A DNA stretch of 64,000 bases from Perognathus longimembris pacificus. Its lineage: Eukaryota; Chordata; Mammalia; Rodentia; Heteromyidae. The stretch covers positions 58,338,828 to 58,402,827 of the forward strand of contig NC_063172.1 of assembly GCF_023159225.1 (NCBI RefSeq), given 5' to 3'. Below are positions 10,446 through 21,351 of the stretch, piece after piece. Within the stretch, counting starts at the first letter, position 1. Every line of letters starts with the position of its first letter. The notes under the pieces were generated by a model that worked only from the letters and a program-made list of their open reading frames with translations, was not told where the DNA came from and searched no databases. A program made the translations under genes and the position numbers.

Positions 10446-10625
10446 TACAAAAAGAAGTATAAATCTTAAAGCATAACTTGAAATAAGATGTGATACCTCC
10501 AGTATTTTTGCTCATTTTGCTCAGAATTGCTTCAGATATTGAGGGTCTTTTGTGCTTTGATGTGAATTTTAAGTTTTTTCCTATTTTTGAGAAGATGTCA
10601 ATGAAATTTTGCATTCAATCAGTAG
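10429..10625 (-). pseudogene. L1 ORF2 fragment (post-RT region), minus strand
   Basis: A 61-codon frame resembles the L1 ORF2 segment that in other copies reads about FFxEIEKxILKFIWN then KRPRIAKAILSKKNKAGGI. Here it appears as IFSKIGKNLKFTSKHKRPSI then SEAILSKMSKNTGGITSYFK. The catalytic domains are absent. The fragment sits between two plus-strand L1 pieces and is an independent older remnant. Confidence 0.7.
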
Positions 10626-10639
10626 ATTGCTTTCATCTT

Positions 10640-11345
10640 TAGCTATCAGGAAAATGAAAATTGAACTCTTTTAAGAGCCATGCCTATAATCTTAGATACT
10701 CAGGAGGCTGAGACCTGGAGGATGAGAGTTTGAAGCAAGTCCAGGTAGAAGAATCTGTAAGATTCAATCTAATTCACCATCAAAAGATGCTGGACTGGAG
10801 GTGTGCCTCAAATGGTAGAGCCACAGCAATGATTAGGAAAACAAAGAAAAAGTGAGAGGGCCAGTACTAGCAAAGCAATCAAACAACACAACAAAAAACC
10901 TTTAAAAGCCAATAAGAATGGGTAGGAACAAGAACATGAATAGCAAGTATTGGCAAGAATGTGAGAAGAAAAGGAACTCACATTCTGTTGGTAGGAATAT
11001 CCATTAGTCCAGCTGCTATGGAACTCAGTGTGGAGGTTTACAAAAAACTAAAATGTAACTACCATATGTTCCTGCTATTTCACTTTTGGGTATATTCAAG
11101 AAGGAATCAAAGTAAAAATACAACAAACACCTGTGTATCTATGTTTATTAGATCATTATTCATAATAGTCAAGTTATGGAGTTAGCCTTGTTGCCTATTA
11201 ATAACAAACGGATACAGAAAATGTGGTAAATACCTTCCATGGAGTGTTTTTAAGTCACAAAGAAGGATAGAATCCTTTTACTTGCAACAAAATTGATGAC
11301 ATTTGAAATTATCATGTTATGCAAAATAAATTAGACTCAGAAACT
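10640..11345 (+). mobile_element. Old L1 (ORF2 C-terminal end), plus strand, split by a SINE
   Basis: The L1 sequence before 10679 resumes after 10899 with GGCAAGAATGTGAGAAGAAA, ACATTCTGTTGGTAGGAATA and the region corresponding to the L1 stretch that precedes YTMEYY. Divergence is high and the frame is broken throughout. The SINE at 10680-10898 interrupts it and is flanked by near-identical 12-bp repeats. The 3' end probably continues at 11530-11735 beyond a second SINE piece. Confidence 0.7.
10680..10898 (+). mobile_element. 7SL-Geo composite SINE inserted in L1
   Basis: The left part carries the 7SL/B1-like ATGCCTATAATCTTAGATAC, then CAGGAGGCTGAGACC. The right part carries the Geo-like GGTGTGCCTCAAATGGTAGA. 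It is flanked by CTTTTAAGAGCC (10668-10679) and CCTTTAAAAGCC (10899-10910), a slightly diverged target duplication. The 5' end is truncated by about 12-15 bp. Confidence 0.75.
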
Positions 11346-11369
11346 CATTATTTGTTTGTTTGCTTTTCT

Positions 11370-11370
<1 letters not shown>

Positions 11371-11414
<44 letters not shown>
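11371..11414 (+). repeat. (GT)n microsatellite at a SINE tail
   Basis: About 21 GT units, directly followed by a minus-strand Geo-like remnant to about 11500 (…TTTTTTGCTCACAGCC.. and CCACTTGAACTACA). In SINE orientation this is a (CA)n tail, as in other copies in the window. Confidence 0.85.
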
Positions 11415-11415
<1 letters not shown>

Positions 11416-11500
11416 GGTATCATGTGCATGTTTGATTCAAAGCCTCTTTATTGTTTTTTGCTCACAGCCGGCACATGACCACTTGAACTACATCTGTAGT
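11415..11500 (-). mobile_element. Geo-like SINE remnant, minus strand
   Basis: The blocks TTGATTCAAAGCCTC, TTGCTCACAGCC and CCACTTGAACTACA keep the spacing of the Geo monomer read in reverse. High divergence. Confidence 0.5.
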
Positions 11501-11529
11501 TCAGGATGGAGATGAGGAATCTAGATTTA

Positions 11530-11735
11530 AAGAACGAAGACAGAGTATAAGGTAGACTATTTGTGGTAGGGCAGGTCAGTGGGCAGGAAACAATGGGAGG
11601 CTGATTGGGGGGGCAGGGAGAAAATATGACCCAAGTACATTGCATACATATATCAAAATGTCACAATGAAATCCATTATTTTTATAATTAATATAAGTTA
11701 AAAATAGAAAACAATATGATAAATAAAAGATAAGA
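11530..11735 (+). mobile_element. Older L1 3' end, plus strand
   Basis: A G-rich tract (11583-11622) is followed by CCAAGTACATTGCATACATA, ATGTCACAATGAAATCCATT and TATAATTAATATAAGTTAA, the terminal block of an older mammalian/rodent L1 3' UTR. It probably belongs to the L1 at 10640-11345. Confidence 0.65.
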
Positions 11736-11774
11736 GAAAAAAGTGGAGTCTTTTCTGAAAAAAATGACACATAT

Positions 11775-12350
11775 TTATGAATTCTTTTGGATATTTTAAT
11801 AATGTATACAATGTTTAATGATCAGGTCAAGGTAATTTACATACCTATCACCTCAAGTATTGTTTCTTAGTTTTAAGAACACTCAAAAATCCTCTCTCAT
11901 AGCTATTTGTATTAATAAATAATTATTGCTAACTACAATTATACTAGCATGCTATAGAATAATGGAATAAGGCATTAGAATTTATTTCTTCCTATCTAAC
12001 TATACCCCTGTACCTGTTATCCATCCTGTCTCCATTCTTTTCTCCCATTCATTTTCACATCTCTGATAGCCACTATTTGTTCTCTATGTGATTAATTCAT
12101 TTACCCTCCATATATAGGGAGTTTGTACAGTATTTGTGTCTCTGTGTGTAATTAAGTAATGTAGTTGTCCTCCAGTTTCATCCACATGGCCACAAATAAT
12201 AAAATTTGATTCTTTTTAGTTAGTTGAATAGTATTTCAGCACCTCCCATCACATTTTCTTCATCTATTCATCCACACAAGAGCACAGAGCCTGATTCTAC
12301 ATCTTGGATACTGTAAAAAATAGTGCTGTAATAAACATGAGAATAAATAC
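11775..12350 (-). mobile_element. Ancient L1 (L1MA/L1PB-like) 3' region, minus strand
   Basis: The plus strand shows blocks typical of the reverse complement of an ancient L1 3' UTR: ACAATGTTTAATGATCAGGT, ACCTATCACCTCAAGTATTG, CTAACTACAATTATACTAGC and, further on, ATAGTGCTGTAATAAACATG. Very diverged; it predates the rodent-specific L1 copies. Confidence 0.65.
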
Positions 12351-12445
12351 AAATAAGCCTTCAAAAGAATGGAAAACTAAGTCAATATTACCCTCTGTGG
12401 ATAATTAATTGAAGTCTGAGTGAAACAATATATTTCTTTACGAAG

Positions 12446-12741
12446 AACAGAAGGAAGGAAGGAAGGGAGGGAGGGAGGGAGGGAGGGAGGGAGGGAGGGA
12501 GGAGGAAGGAAGAAGGAAGGAAGGAAGGAAGGAAGGAAGGAAGGAAGGAAGGAAGGAAGGAGGGAAGGGAGGGAGGAGGGAGGGAGGGAGGGAGGAGGGA
12601 GGGAGGGAAGGAAGGAAGGAAGGAAGGAAGGAAGGAAGGAAGGAAGGAAGGAAGGAAGGAAGGAAGGAAAGGAGGGAACGAGGGAGGGAGGGAGGGAGGG
12701 AGGGAGGGAGGGAGGGAAGGAGGGAAGAGTAAAGGGAGAAA
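12446..12741 (+). repeat. GGAA/GGGA polypurine microsatellite, about 290 bp
   Basis: An uninterrupted purine run (plus strand G/A only, apart from one C near 12679) built of alternating GGAA and GGGA arrays. The apparent proteins of 115 codons (+, KEGR repeats) and 132 codons (-, PSFL repeats) are translations of this simple repeat. Confidence 0.97.
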
Positions 12742-12904
12742 GAGGTATTCTTCAGAGTATATATTGAACATAACAGTGGTTAACATTTCTTAACACATTA
12801 TGAAGTCTTTAAATTTTCAAGTAACCTTATTCATCTCATGGGGTATATTATGTCTGCTACAGCAAGACGATAGACAAATAAGCTTAAGCAATAAATACTG
12901 GCCA

Positions 12905-13045
12905 CCAGGAGGTTTGTATCATGGTTTCATGGATGAAATCCCAATGTTATGAGGTCCTAATTGCCTCCTAGGCTCCCCATTCTAATAACATTATTGCAGT
13001 GGGGTTAGAATTTCAATGTATGGGGGGTGTGCTATAAATATTCAG
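12905..13045 (-). mobile_element. Ancient MaLR/MLT1-like LTR fragment, minus strand
   Basis: GAGGTCCTAATTGCCTCCTA, TCTAATAACATTATTGCAGT and GGTTAGAATTTCAATGTATG followed by GGGGGG match the reverse of the 5' part of the same ancient LTR type as 1275-1690 (consensus-like CCTAACCCCCAATGTGATGG). Highly decayed. Family name uncertain. Confidence 0.5.
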
Positions 13046-14654
13046 TGCACCTGAGGCAGGTTTGTCACCACCCTCCGTTTCTGACAGTGCTTGTGTACTC
13101 CAGATTATGACAACACTGGGGCCCTGAGAGATGAAGCACCAATCTGCTGTCCTCACAGTTTTCCTGTGGCAAAATCTTATTTGACCCTAGTCAGCTCCAG
13201 AGCCCATGTAGATGTCCACTGCACCACAGTGATTGCATGTAGACCAATTTGTGGCACAAATTGACTGTGTCTCTTAGTAGCTGCATAGACATCTGTATGC
13301 CACTCAGACAAATGAAGGTCAGTGTCCTCATCTGGGAGTAGCAGAAAATGACAAAGGTGATCTCCTTTTGTCTTATCCTTTGTCTTAACTATATTAATGC
13401 ACATGAAATATCCAAAACAGTTTGTTGCTTGTATGTGCTCAAAAATGTTAAAGGGAATTAGCGAGGCTGTAAATAACAAACCTCAATGAAAGGCAACAAT
13501 CTCTCTCGCTGTTTTTACACCATACCACCTCACAATTTTTATCCTATATTGTTCTGGAAAGATTGGGGAGAAAATAGGAATTGTTGAAAAGGTATTCAAA
13601 CACCAAAGTACATAATCACACAAGTATATTATTATATATAGGCTGTAGCTGGGTGATGATATAATGTAAACTTGAAATCAATATATACATATGTACCTTG
13701 TAACCTTACCTCCTTAGATGGCTATACACAGACAACCCACGAACCTGAATGTTAAACATTGCAAAATATTCAAACAAGATGTGGAATAAAAGTAGACAGT
13801 CTCCTCTAAGTTCCCCTTTATATCATTTTTCCCTAGTGATAAGCGCATATTCACAGAGAATTTTATTAAGTATAATTCAAGGCAAAGTAGAATCTTATTC
13901 CAATAGTTTAAAAAATTTCTTCAAGATAACTTTTAAAATGATTATTCAAGTGCAGCCAGCTAATTTTTTCAGGCACGGTGACATTCAGCCTCCTGGCAAG
14001 TTAAAAAAAAAAAGTGTTTAGAGATTTCATTTTTCTGGACCATGCACAGGAAAGTTTCCTTTGAGTTTTTCATTAAAGAAATGCTACAAATAGGCAGAGA
14101 ATCTGACTTCTTCTTCAGTTCAGTCTTAATCACTGTTGTTTCAAATCCAACACCATTCAAAGTTATGATGTTGAGGCCATTTTTCAGCGCAGCATGCCAG
14201 GATAAAAACCAATGCTGCAGCCTGGCAGTCCTTCTGCCTGAGGTGAAGGTACTTGCCCCTCACAATCCTGAAACGAACTTCACACCTGGCTAGGACTACA
14301 CCCAGACACCAAGGCACAAGGAGTGAGGCAGGGGAAGTAGAAATAATAAGGTGTATATGGAGAAGGAAAGATTTTTTTGCCTCCCCTCTCACCTTTCTCT
14401 TCTCTCAAGACAAAGCAGACTTACTAGAATATCCAAAAGAGAATTAGAGATTGATGACTGGTAGACAGTACTAGTGGGTGAAAAATGTCTTCTATTCTAG
14501 CTTCACCCTGCTGGATATAATGTTCACAATTGCAGTGATGAAGAGAAGGAGAGAATTTTGGAGAGTAAACAATACATGAAAGATAGCAAAACAAAGAGCT
14601 GTTGAATAATAGCAGGTAAGGAGGAAGTGAGAATAAATGCAGGGTCAATCTGAT
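13046..14654. other. Low-copy DNA, no feature seen
   Basis: About 1.6 kb. Several 60-100 codon frames overlap on both strands (13177-13479, 14042-14447) but have no recognisable domain, no shared splice signals and no codon pattern that stands out. I would not call any of them a gene. Confidence 0.45.
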
Positions 14655-14735
14655 TAAAGTACATAATGTACATGAGTGGAATGCCTGCTGAAACTCCTTT
14701 CTACAAATAACATGTACTTTAAAAATAAATTACAA
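14655..14735 (+). mobile_element. Possible old L1 3' terminus
   Basis: AAACTCCTTTCTACAAATAA then CATGTACTTTAAAAATAAAT resembles the end of older L1 copies (cf. CCTTTGTACAACTACTTAAA at 10420-10436). Short and diverged. A purine-rich stretch (14755-14920) follows. Confidence 0.35.
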
Positions 14736-14918
14736 CAGTATAAAACAGGTCTTGTAGGAGAGAGGGTAGGTAGTAGTGGAGGGGGAGTGGAGATGGCAAA
14801 GAAAGTGATTATGAAGAATATATTGATGTACATGCATGAACATAGAACAATGAAGCTTGTTGAGATTGGTTTAGGAAGAGAGGAAGATGAAAGAGGGAGT
14901 GTGAGAGAGAGGGTGACT

Positions 14919-14982
14919 CTGATCTCTCTCTCTCTCTATATATATATTATATATAGAGAATATATATATATATACACACATG
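14919..14982. repeat. (TC)n-(TA)n compound simple repeat
   Basis: CT units pass into two TA blocks separated by AGAGAA, then CACACA. Likely polymorphic in length. Confidence 0.9.
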
Positions 14983-16950
14983 TCAGAATGAAAATCTTTT
15001 GTGCAATGAGTTGATGCTAATTTAAAAAAACGATACAGGAGGGTGGAGGAAACCTGCTGAGAGCTTACAGAAGGCTTATTTTTTTGGATCTAACACCACG
15101 GCTGACACAATTTTCAGGGCCTCGCTCAGCCCTATTAAGTTAGAGTTAAGACATTAGACAAGAGACCTGAGAAATACAAGACATTGAAGCCAATGAACAT
15201 ACGGAGAGAAGAGAAAGCTGAAGAGACACGAATCATTGACTGAGTAAAAGTATCCTGAGATGGGAAAGAAAGCTAATTTTCCCCAGGACCTCTGGACTTA
15301 CAGCTCTGAGTCAGCTGTTTTCTTTTCCCCATGAACTTGATCTGCACACCCTTCCAGACACCACGGCTAACCGAAAAGCTAACCAGAAAGAATCCTTTAC
15401 AATCAGGCCCACAAACAGAAGGATCCTGCAGCCTGATCTTTAGACGAATGTAAAGAACATCAGATCCTCATATATGAGGAAATGTAGTAACTCTCAAAGG
15501 AAATAGGTGGTTAGAAAACTCAAAACTATTAATGAATCAGACACACTTACAACCATCTGGACAAGTTGTCTTCCTAATAATGGTTTATGTTTAAAAAGAT
15601 ACTTGATACTCATGGAAAATGGACTGTGTTTAAGTTACAGAGCCAACTGCACAAATAAGAGGGAAACACATTGTTTGTGGCTAACCATCATCACATGAGT
15701 GTAAGCTTCCTCCTGCAATGTGGGCATACATTTAGCATGTTTCTTGTTAAAGACAAAGTAAGAGCAATTGCAGAGAGAGATACTGCAGGGGTAGCGGGAC
15801 ACAACAACTATTCATCTCCTTTGAAAAATCCACAGATAAAGTTTGTCTTTGCCTGGTGTCTGAGAAGAAAGACTTAGGAGTGTTCCCACCCGATATTTCC
15901 AATCTAAACTTCGGTACCAAGTCATTTGTGTTGAACTCCTGCATTCTTTCTTGGAGCCTGGAGTTTGAGTACATCCTGGGAAGAAGGTACTTAAAATACC
16001 AGCCCCTAGTGAAAACAACCCAGGTCTCCAGTGAGCTTGATTGGCTAGCAACAGTGGGCATGCATTAATCAGTATCATTTCTAGGAATTAAGGGCAGATT
16101 ATGCATCTGTGTTGGCGGGTACACTGGGAGGTACTGCTCATATTTCCCCACTGTGGTTCCCTACACTTTCCACTTGGGAGATCTGTCTTTGTATCCTTTC
16201 ACTGTAACAAATCGTGGCCAGAGTACAACTCTATGCCAAGTCCTAAGGGAAACTTTAAATTTGGGGTGTTATTAGGGACCTTTAGCTTCCTGCAACTCCA
16301 CCTTTAGGCACCAGCATCTTTAGAATTCTATGTGAAAAAAATTAAAGTTTATGTTCCAGACTTCCTGAGTGGTGGCCCTGCTGTTCTGACTGGCCATGGC
16401 TGACAGGTGTTGACTGAAAACAGATGTCAGACTCAGGGTAGTTTTTCCACATTTCTTCTTCAATATTTGAATTAGGGTCCTGAGAGTTTGAGTCAGTTAC
16501 ATGTTGGAAGAGGAGCTCCTTACCATCCTCAGTTCTCTTGGCCTTTACTCTGTAGTTCAGTTTGTGTCTTTGCCTTAGAAGGGTCTTCAGGACTTTCTGC
16601 TAGCTGGTTTCCTACCTCACAGGACAGTTTCACCCAAGAGTCCTCTCACTTTGGTGTGCCTAGTGCTTTGCAGAAGCTTGCTGATCAGACCTCCTCCTTT
16701 CTTTGCCATAAAGTGAATGAGCCATGTTTAGGTTGTTTGTTCTCTTCCCAGTAAGCTGAGTGCATGCCAACCTCAAAATCGAAACTAAGCAAATAGTTGT
16801 GGAATCAATAGTTGAATAAATTCCTGTACTTAGGCCAGCTCAGTTGGAACTCTCACCCACTGCCAGCTCATTTATTTCAAATAAAAATACCAAGATTCAT
16901 TTACCTTTGCAGTAAATTTCCTATATGTGTTGTGGTCTGCAAAGTATTTT
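14983..16950. other. Low-copy DNA, no feature recognised
   Basis: About 2 kb without a repeat I can name. The largest minus-strand frame (15747-16061, 104 codons) and the overlapping frames on both strands around 15812-16078 show no domain. The composition is slightly less AT-rich than the flanks, but no CpG cluster is present. Confidence 0.4.
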
Positions 16951-16955
16951 ATGGA

Positions 16956-16957
<2 letters not shown>

Positions 16958-16998
<41 letters not shown>
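16958..16998 (+). repeat. (GT)n microsatellite
   Basis: About 19 GT units followed by ATTC. No SINE is recognisable next to it. Confidence 0.95.
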
Positions 16999-17145
16999 TC
17001 AAAACAAAGGGGTGGGAACAATGAGTCTAGCCCTAAATAACATACTGTGAGCCAGAAATCACCTATCCTACACAAAATTAACATCAGTGATTTTCAACTT
17101 TGTGAATATATCTAATAACTTTTAAAATAAGTAAAAAAAACAAAG

Positions 17146-17365
17146 AGCTGGGTGCTAGTGGCTTGTGCCTGTAATCTTAACTATTCAGAAGGCTGAGATC
17201 TGAAGACACCAGTTGGAAGCCAGCCTGAGCAGGAAATAAGACTCTTATATCCAATTAACCAGCAAATCCCAGAGGTGGAGGTGTGGCCAAAGTGGTAGAG
17301 CATCTGCCTTAAGTGAAATGCTGAGTGAGATCAGAGGCCCTGAGTTCAAGCCCCAGTACCAGTGC
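17146..17365 (+). mobile_element. 7SL-Geo composite SINE
   Basis: The left monomer is B1/7SL-like: GCTGGGTGCTAGTGGCTTGT then GCCTGTAATCTTAACTATTC, with GGAAGCCAGCC in place of the B-box region. The right monomer is Geo-like: AGAGGTGGAGGTGTGGCCAA, then GGTAGAGC, ending CCCTGAGTTCAAGCCCCAGT. It is followed by an alternating GTGCGCGCGCACACAC tail (17366-17390). Confidence 0.85.
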
Positions 17366-17756
17366 ATGTGTGCGCGCGCACACACACACGAAAAAAGAAA
17401 GTATACATCCAATATTTGAAGAGAAGACAGTTTTCAGTAAAGTTGGATTCTCTGGGATTCTTTTAGATGTCTCAATAAATATACTGGAATGGCAGACAAC
17501 TATGTCCAATGAGGTAATCTAAATCTTGAAATGTATTATAAATATATCTCTAAGTCTTTCACTAATGGATATAAGTGTGGACAGGGCACCTTTTGAATAG
17601 GCGCAGAGGAAGGACAGAGCTGCATCAATGTGGGGGACCATCCTTGTTTAGATGGGATCTGTAAGTCTGCTCCTACATCCACTGGATTATTGTTGTTTCC
17701 TGTTGTCGTTTTATTCCTTTGCTCGACAACATTTATTTGATTCCTCTTATGATCAG

Positions 17757-17810
17757 AGGACATCAGAGTAAATGTAATAGAGGAGGACATCAGAGTAAAT
17801 GTAACAGACA
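17757..17810 (+). repeat. 27-bp tandem duplication
   Basis: AGGACATCAGAGTAAATGTA occurs at 17757 and again at 17784, giving two copies of a 27-base unit. Only minor differences are seen at the unit ends. Confidence 0.85.
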
Positions 17811-17824
17811 CTCCCTGAAAGTAA

Positions 17825-19925
17825 ATAGCTTACTCCCTGGTAGAAAAGACAGGAGCAAATAAGTAGGACATAAAAGAAGGGATTTAATTTTACAGTTAAA
17901 TAGTGTGATATAAGAAAACATGACTCCTAAGATTTAGAGTTGTCAAAACATCCACTAAGTACAATTTGTTCTACAAGATCTGGTGCCATCTTAGTGTTGC
18001 TGTGCCCATCTCTTCTTAACATACTATTTCTAGTGAGATTTCATGGTTTTTATGGTAATAAAAAACAGCAAATTATGCTTCAACCATAGGCAAAATCAAG
18101 TCAATGCATGCTGTGATTGTTAATCCTTTTAAACAGTTGCTTAACTATTAACTGATGGTGAAGGATTGAAATACAAAGTCATGTTGCCAGACTCCAGGGA
18201 GACAACCAGTAACTTAATAGCAATTTATCCCCTAATCTAATTAGTGTGATTTTCTATTCCAGAGCTGTAGACAAATAATGCCTTCCTTTGCCACATTTAA
18301 TGACATGTGTCTGAAAAACCCTGTTTATCATTACCGAGTTATTATTTCATTAGATTTATTGACATAACATTTCTGAACAGTGACCACAGTTATAATTATG
18401 CAAGATCTCCTTTCTTATAGGGTTTTGCAAGTTTAGCTCCTATTGAATTATACAGTCCACAAGTTGACAATAAGATCACACAATGCCTTATTTCCACTGA
18501 AATAAAAAGTATCCATGAAAATGGGCACATATTATCATTCTCTTCTTTCTCTCTTACAGAATACTTTTCAAGACTTAAAATTTTTCATTATACTTTTCAT
18601 TAGTATATATTATGGAATACAGGTAAGAAACAGAAGAAATCAATTTCTGTCCATTCTGCAGTAATACATTCCTTTCTTTATATCACTGGAAGTCAAATTT
18701 ATGGCTGAACTCACTAGTGATTTATAATAGAAGTGGACACTTTACTAATTTCTGAATTATGTTTGTCATCTATGACATTTTATCAGCCTGTCACTCACAC
18801 CAATGCCATTTTCTCTTTCAATCCACCTAACATCACCATGAACCTGGAAAGAGGGAAGTATTGATTGTAAGCTTTTGACACCTCTTTCCTAGAATAAGAA
18901 CAGAATTCTAGTCTTCAGATGGAACCATTGGAACTGTCCTTGATTCTTCCCCTTCTGTTCTTTACTCTGTCACCGTGGCCTTTTCTATCCACAGTTGTCC
19001 TCAGTCTCTTTTTCTGTCATGTTTCCTCTTTTTGGTGCTGTCCTCTCACCTGCCACTCTTTCATTGTAGATCACACATACATTTTTCCTAGCTCCAACTC
19101 CCATCTTCCACCTAGTCCCTTTCCTTAGAGTCAACCTTCTGGACAGGAGAGAAAGAAGGATGAGAGGGTAGAGAAAGGAGTAACAGAGCTATCACTCTTC
19201 CTTGGACAAAAAGAATTTGAGAACTTACAGGTGAGATGTTGAATCACAACGAAACAATAGACATTCTTTTTAACTGTGATGAATGTATATATCGCTATAA
19301 AACTGCCCCAAATCCCCTTTATGGGCCTTAGAGTCACCTCTCAGTAGTGGGCAAAGTTTTAGTGACAATTCTGACATTTCAAGCTTCAGCACAGAAAGAT
19401 CCTCCTCAAGAACTCATGCTGATATTCCTGCCAATGATAAAATTATAACTTGAGGGAACTTTGCAAAATCAAGAGCACACCAACACTCTATCATAACCTC
19501 AAATCCAGGCTAATACAAACATTCTCATTAAAATTCCACTGCATCTGGATTATTTATAGTGCTTCCAAGACAGAGAGATATGCTTACAATTAGTTCTCAG
19601 ACAATAAAGGATTGACTATAGTGTTAATGGCTTATGCAGGCCAATTTTGCAACTTTCTTTGGTCCATGTTAGTATTTGTACACATTTCACACAAGAAAAG
19701 AGCTAAACAGAAAAGTAAACAAGTAACTCTGAAAGATTTACTAGGGGCTATAGGTTGAGATATGTTGCAAAATGAATATTTGGGATAATCTGAAGTTTCA
19801 GTGACTCATGCTTTAGTCATATTCTCAACAATTAAGTATAGGCTTAAGATAGTAGTCATGAAATAGCATTAAAATACCCCAGAGTGACTAGATGAATGAT
19901 TTCACGGGCACACAATTGGGTGAGA
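17825..19925. other. AT-rich low-copy DNA; TAAT-dense block at 18190-18420
   Basis: About 2.1 kb with no recognisable mobile element. Within 18190-18420 there are many TAAT/ATTA cores, including the near-palindrome CTAATCTAATTAG (18232-18244). Such density is seen in conserved homeodomain-bound enhancers, but also arises by chance in AT-rich DNA. Conservation cannot be judged from one sequence. Confidence 0.35.
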
Positions 19926-19928
19926 GAA

Positions 19929-20031
19929 TTTTCGTTCGTGGCACGAAAACGCTCACAGAGCTGGGAGGTTTCCCTTCTGCCAGAAGGAAACTTGTTTGTG
20001 TTTGTCAGTAAGGTTGAGACTCTTCAACCTT
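19929..20031. repeat. Three closely spaced inverted repeats
   Basis: TTTTCGT/ACGAAAA (19929-19935 with 19943-19949, loop 7). GTTTC..TTCTG/CAGAA..GAAAC (19968-19991, one bulged base, 1-base loop). AAGGTTGA/TCAACCTT (20010-20017 with 20024-20031, loop 6). All three lie within 103 bp. Confidence 0.75.
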
Positions 20032-20394
20032 AAGGTAAGCAGGTTTACAATAAGAATAGAAATGATAAAATAAGGTGTCTGAGGAAAGGAAGACAAATAC
20101 AGCTGTTCCTCGTTATATGTGAGTTCCAAATCTCCTGGTTTCATATGCTTGGATTCAAAAGAGCATTGGCATTTTGAGTATGCATACAACCTGTGTGTAT
20201 ATGTGTACATGTAAATGTATGCATGCATGTATATGTGCATATGTGTATATATACATACATATGTACATGCACATAATATCAACCTGAATAAAGTATGATA
20301 CATGTAAAAATGAGAATCTATGGTGAAACCTTTGAACAATTAATAGGCAGTTAGAAAAAGAATATTAAGATATTGACATGTATCTTGACCAGAG

Positions 20395-20560
20395 GAAGGG
20401 TAATAGTGAGAGTAAGACCCATGAACAGAGAGGGGGCAGGAGGACAAGGATGGCAATCACTGTCTGTACATTCATGAAAATGAACAAGAAAAGCTGAGGA
20501 CATTGGTCTTGGAATGGGGAGGAGGAGGAGGGAGAATCAGAGTAACTGTGATCAAGATGC
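20395..20560 (+). mobile_element. Possible old L1 3' UTR remnant
   Basis: GGAGGAGGAGGGAGAATCAG then GTAACTGTGATCAAGATGCA and GCATAAG resemble a purine-rich L1 3' UTR block also seen near 40095-40150 (GGGGAGAATAATG..GACACTGATCAAGG). Weak evidence. Confidence 0.35.
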
Positions 20561-20665
20561 ATGCATAAGTATGTATGCACAGATATACACACTTAAAATA
20601 GACCTTCCCCTTGCACAATTAATTGAAGATAATAATGATTCTTAAATAGGAAAAAAACTACAATG

Positions 20666-20812
20666 TCTGGGGCTGAGAATTAGTGACATGTGTCTGTGGT
20701 TCTAGCTACTCAAGAGGCAGAGGTAAAAGGATTACAGTCTACAGCTGGCTGGAAGTATGGCTCAAATGGTAGAGGCCCTTATTTTCAATCCCTAGTTCTA
20801 CATGCACATGAA
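20666..20812 (+). mobile_element. 7SL-Geo SINE, internally deleted
   Basis: GTGACATGTGTCTGTGGTTC then TAGCTACTCAAGAGGCAGAG (7SL/B1-like), followed by CTGGAAGTATGGCTCAAATG (Geo-like) and CCCTAGTTCTACATGCA. About 60 bp between the halves are missing. A (CA)n tail follows. Confidence 0.75.
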
Positions 20813-20828
20813 CACACACACACACACG

Positions 20829-20868
<40 letters not shown>

Positions 20869-20869
20869 A
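20813..20869 (+). repeat. (CA)n microsatellite at SINE tail
   Basis: CA units with two CGCA variants, directly after the SINE. Confidence 0.95.
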
Positions 20870-21351
20870 GGAAATCAGTTCAACTGCACATTCATAAACA
20901 TTTTTCTTGTCACTTCCTCCATATCATACAGTATCATAGCTATTGAAATACAATGACATTGTATTAGGTATTATAAATAATCTAGAGATTATTTCAAGTG
21001 TATGGGAAGAGAAGATGTATGTGGGTTACCTATAGATCTTCTACCATTTTATATAAGATACTAGAGCATCCATCAATTTGGTATCTTTGAGAACCATGGA
21101 ACTGGTCATCTCCAAGGATAAAGGAAACTGTTGTTAAGAAAAAAATATTAAAAGGAAGAAAACTCTCATTGAATGTTTCAGGGAAATTTTTCTATAAATA
21201 CATTCATTATAAACATGCCTTTTTCTGTGATTTAAAGAAGTTTTATCAAGAACACCTCTTCTTGGAAACTGCTTGCTACTATCTGTATTACTTAGTGATA
21301 AAACTTGAAAGGTATTTTTTAAAAGCTCTAGATTTATTTAAAATATTCTTA
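20870..21351. other. Low-copy AT-rich DNA, no feature seen
   Basis: No recognisable repeat or exon-like segment. Confidence 0.4.

Noticed and set aside
12388..12786. Open frames of 132 (-) and 115 (+) codons
   Set aside because: They translate the GGAA/GGGA simple repeat (PSFL and KEGR repeats) and any phase would stay open.
13177..13479. 100-codon minus-strand frame as a gene
   Set aside because: No domain, no splice context and it lies beside an ancient LTR fragment; a frame of this length is expected by chance in 64 kb.
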